From Chloroflexota bacterium (GTDB lineage: Bacteria > Chloroflexota > UBA6077): DNA of 14,098 bases. The DNA is taken from the NCBI GenBank assembly GCA_021845945.1, contig JAJZRD010000082.1, forward strand, positions 1 through 14,098, in the 5' to 3' direction. The position numbers and the translations under genes were made by a program. Of this stretch, positions 14,074 to 14,098 are shown one piece after another (the first letter of the stretch is position 1; each line of letters begins with the position of its first letter). A model generated the notes under the pieces. It did not search any database. It worked only from the letters and a program-made list of their open reading frames with translations, and was not told where the DNA came from.

Positions 14074-14098
14074 TTATCCCTTTACGGCTCCCGCCGTG
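14074..14098 (-). CDS. Carbohydrate ABC transporter permease, MalG/UgpE type, last seven codons (cut by window edge)
   Basis: On the minus strand the last bases of the window read TAGAVKG followed by TAA (14074-14076). TAGAVKG, usually preceded by GL, is the common C-terminal ending of MalG/UgpE-type sugar permeases. The frame stops 20 nt before the binding-protein ATG, as expected for an operon in the order MalG-like permease, binding protein, MalF-like permease. Only seven residues are visible, but family ending, frame, spacing and context all agree. Confidence 0.68.

Noticed and set aside
1..14098. CRISPR arrays, tRNA/rRNA genes, insertion sequences or phage genes
   Set aside because: I found no regularly spaced repeats, no cloverleaf or rRNA segments, no transposase or integrase frames and no terminal inverted repeats with target duplications.

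Overview
The window comes from a high-GC bacterium, and Chloroflexota is my best guess (inference only; no marker gene is present). The reasons are the three solute-binding lipoproteins with long Ala/Pro linkers behind the lipobox cysteine, one of them with a Tat-type twin-arginine signal, frequent TTG and GTG starts behind strong GGAGG-type ribosome binding sites, and tightly packed catabolic operons. There are no phage, insertion-sequence, CRISPR, tRNA or rRNA signatures.

Layout. (1) 1-477, minus strand: a 5' fragment of a DapA-family (dihydrodipicolinate synthase / keto-acid aldolase superfamily) gene. It is preceded by an 86-codon open frame that matches only the N-terminal end of aldehyde:ferredoxin oxidoreductase (AOR) and then stops. 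A near-consensus minus-strand promoter lies at 476-503. (2) 476-840: a divergent control region. It has two outward-facing TTGACA promoters, a perfect 12-1-12 palindrome between them that resembles operators of IclR/KdgR-type regulators, and a leader of about 235 nt with several stem-loops. (3) 841-11490, plus strand: one ten-gene catabolic and transport operon. In order it encodes an old-yellow-enzyme/2,4-dienoyl-CoA-reductase-like Fe-S flavoprotein, a Tat lipoprotein of the peptide/nickel ABC binding family, two DppB/DppC-type permeases, an M20 metallo-hydrolase, an amidohydrolase-2 family hydrolase, and a complete tripartite tricarboxylate transporter (TctB, TctA, TctC). (4) 11491-11720: a convergent intergenic region with a strong hairpin that probably terminates transcription from both sides. 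(5) 11721-14098, minus strand: a carbohydrate ABC importer in the order MalG-like permease (last seven codons only) - family 1 binding protein - MalF-like permease.

How the genes may work together (inference). The operon at 841-11490 joins two unrelated uptake systems, a Dpp-type ABC importer and a TctABC secondary transporter, to two hydrolases and a flavoenzyme. The hydrolases are fused to the transporter genes by start/stop overlaps: M20/amidohydrolase share GTGA, amidohydrolase/tctB share ATGA, and tctB/tctA abut. This argues for one pathway: import of an amide- or peptide-like or carboxylated compound, cleavage by the M20 enzyme and the amidohydrolase, and reduction of an unsaturated product by the flavoenzyme. 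Neither ABC system has an ATPase gene in the window, so both must borrow ATPases from elsewhere or from beyond the edges. I see no clearly new class of molecular system. The most distinctive parts are the mixed operon, the divergent regulatory region with its palindrome, and the truncated AOR frame.
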